NCBI GenBank assembly: GCA_027621615.1
Contig: JAQCBC010000030.1
Coordinates: 1 to 7,835 of the forward strand
Length of the DNA stretch: 7,835 bases
Source of the DNA: a bacterium
GTDB lineage: Bacteria > Margulisbacteria > Marinamargulisbacteria > UBA6595
Reading direction: 5' to 3'
Position numbers and translations under genes: made by a program. A model generated the notes under the pieces. The model was given only the letters and a program-made list of their open reading frames with translations. It had not been told where the DNA came from and did not search any database. Below are positions 7,447 through 7,835 of the stretch, in pieces (the first letter of the stretch is position 1; every line of letters starts with the position of its first letter).

Positions 7447-7835
7447 ATGTCAAACATTCATGCCGATTTAATTAAAAACGCCACGGCCATGCAAAGCCAA
7501 TTGTTGCAATTTTCACACGAATTGTCGAACTTGTCGCTGAAGTCTCTGGATGATCAAATTAATTTTAAAATGACGGCATATTCAGAAGACACACTTATGT
7601 TCGAGTCACCACCGTCGTCTACAACAACTACTGTTAAATTTAAATTAGGTGATACTCAAACAACCGTAGATATCCTGAGAAGCGGAGTACCTGGAACGAC
7701 AACAGGCTCCACCACCGAACCAAAAAAGACCGTTGCCAAAGCCATGGCGGTGGTGGCCATGAACCTCCGTGGGGTCGGCGTGGGGGAGGTAGACATACTA
7801 GAAATTTTTAAAAACGGCATCACCCCCACCTCGCT
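7447..7835 (+). CDS. Unrecognised protein, 3' end outside the window
   Basis: 129 codons are visible without a stop. The protein starts MSNIHADLIKNATAMQSQLL and has no signal peptide or membrane segment in the visible part. An amphipathic helical start (residues about 4-40) is followed by a Ser/Thr-rich stretch (ESPPSSTTTTVKF, about 52-64; VPGTTTGSTTEP, about 81-92) and then an Ala/Val/Gly-rich segment (AKAMAVVAMNLRGVGVGEVDIL). I recognise no family. Codon use between about 7560 and 7700 is more AT-rich than the other genes, with AGA, GGA, CTT and ACT codons, while the last 100 bases return to the GC-rich local style. Its own promoter and strong ribosome binding site support a real, separately transcribed gene. 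A surface, secreted or structural protein would fit the low-complexity Thr-rich part, but that is a guess. Confidence 0.7.
   Translation, partial: MSNIHADLIKNATAMQSQLLQFSHELSNLSLKSLDDQINFKMTAYSEDTLMFESPPSSTTTTVKFKLGDTQTTVDILRSGVPGTTTGSTTEPKKTVAKAMAVVAMNLRGVGVGEVDILEIFKNGITPTS

Overview
The window reads as chromosomal sequence from a bacterium with an outer membrane. It carries a periplasmic HtrA/Deg protease with two PDZ domains, a MurG-type glycosyltransferase for peptidoglycan precursors, a sigma-54 activator, and two amino-acid biosynthesis genes. I see no rRNA, tRNA, transposase, phage or CRISPR signal. The lineage cannot be fixed by eye. The MurG belongs to the less common subtype with an HESD rather than HEQN motif, and the mix of genes would suit an uncultured diderm lineage; that is a low-confidence inference. 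The + strand is visibly C-rich for much of the window, including non-coding DNA, so the - strand is probably the leading strand of replication.

Left part (1-3552): a murG-like gene runs leftward off the edge (start 674). Facing away from it, 39 bp later, is a rightward pair: a sigma-54 dependent Fis-family activator (714-2147) whose end overlaps an htrA/degP-like protease gene (to 3552). The activator's N-terminal domain looks like the RsbRD/RsbR co-antagonist sensor domain instead of a response-regulator receiver. The 39-bp divergent gap holds a 17-bp dyad (686-702). Its two arms each read TATACT, a -10-like hexamer, and both start codons lie exactly 20 bp from the dyad centre. Neither gene has a Shine-Dalgarno sequence. 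Symmetric leaderless transcription from one shared element is the simplest reading. The layout suggests an envelope or stress module: sensor-activator, periplasmic quality-control protease and cell-wall precursor enzyme.

Middle (3553-3699): a gap between convergent genes holds a small repeat structure: a perfect 19-bp direct repeat, a 10-bp inverted repeat enclosing it, and nested hairpins.

Right part (3700-7297): a leftward pair, lysC (aspartate kinase) followed by a tightly coupled hydrophobic membrane protein, faces away from ilvD (dihydroxy-acid dehydratase). The 65-bp lysC/ilvD gap holds a good promoter for ilvD and a -10-like element placed so close to the lysC start that its message would be leaderless. 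The membrane protein has PlsY-like spacing but lacks the PlsY catalytic motifs. The two enzymes serve the aspartate-family and branched-chain amino-acid pathways.

Far right (7298-7835): a promoter and a strong ribosome binding site precede an unrecognised gene that runs off the edge. Its codon use differs from its neighbours.

No obviously new multi-gene system is visible. The points most worth following are the symmetric leaderless dyad, the RsbRD-like sigma-54 activator coupled to htrA, the PlsY-like protein without its active site, and the unusual gene at the right edge.
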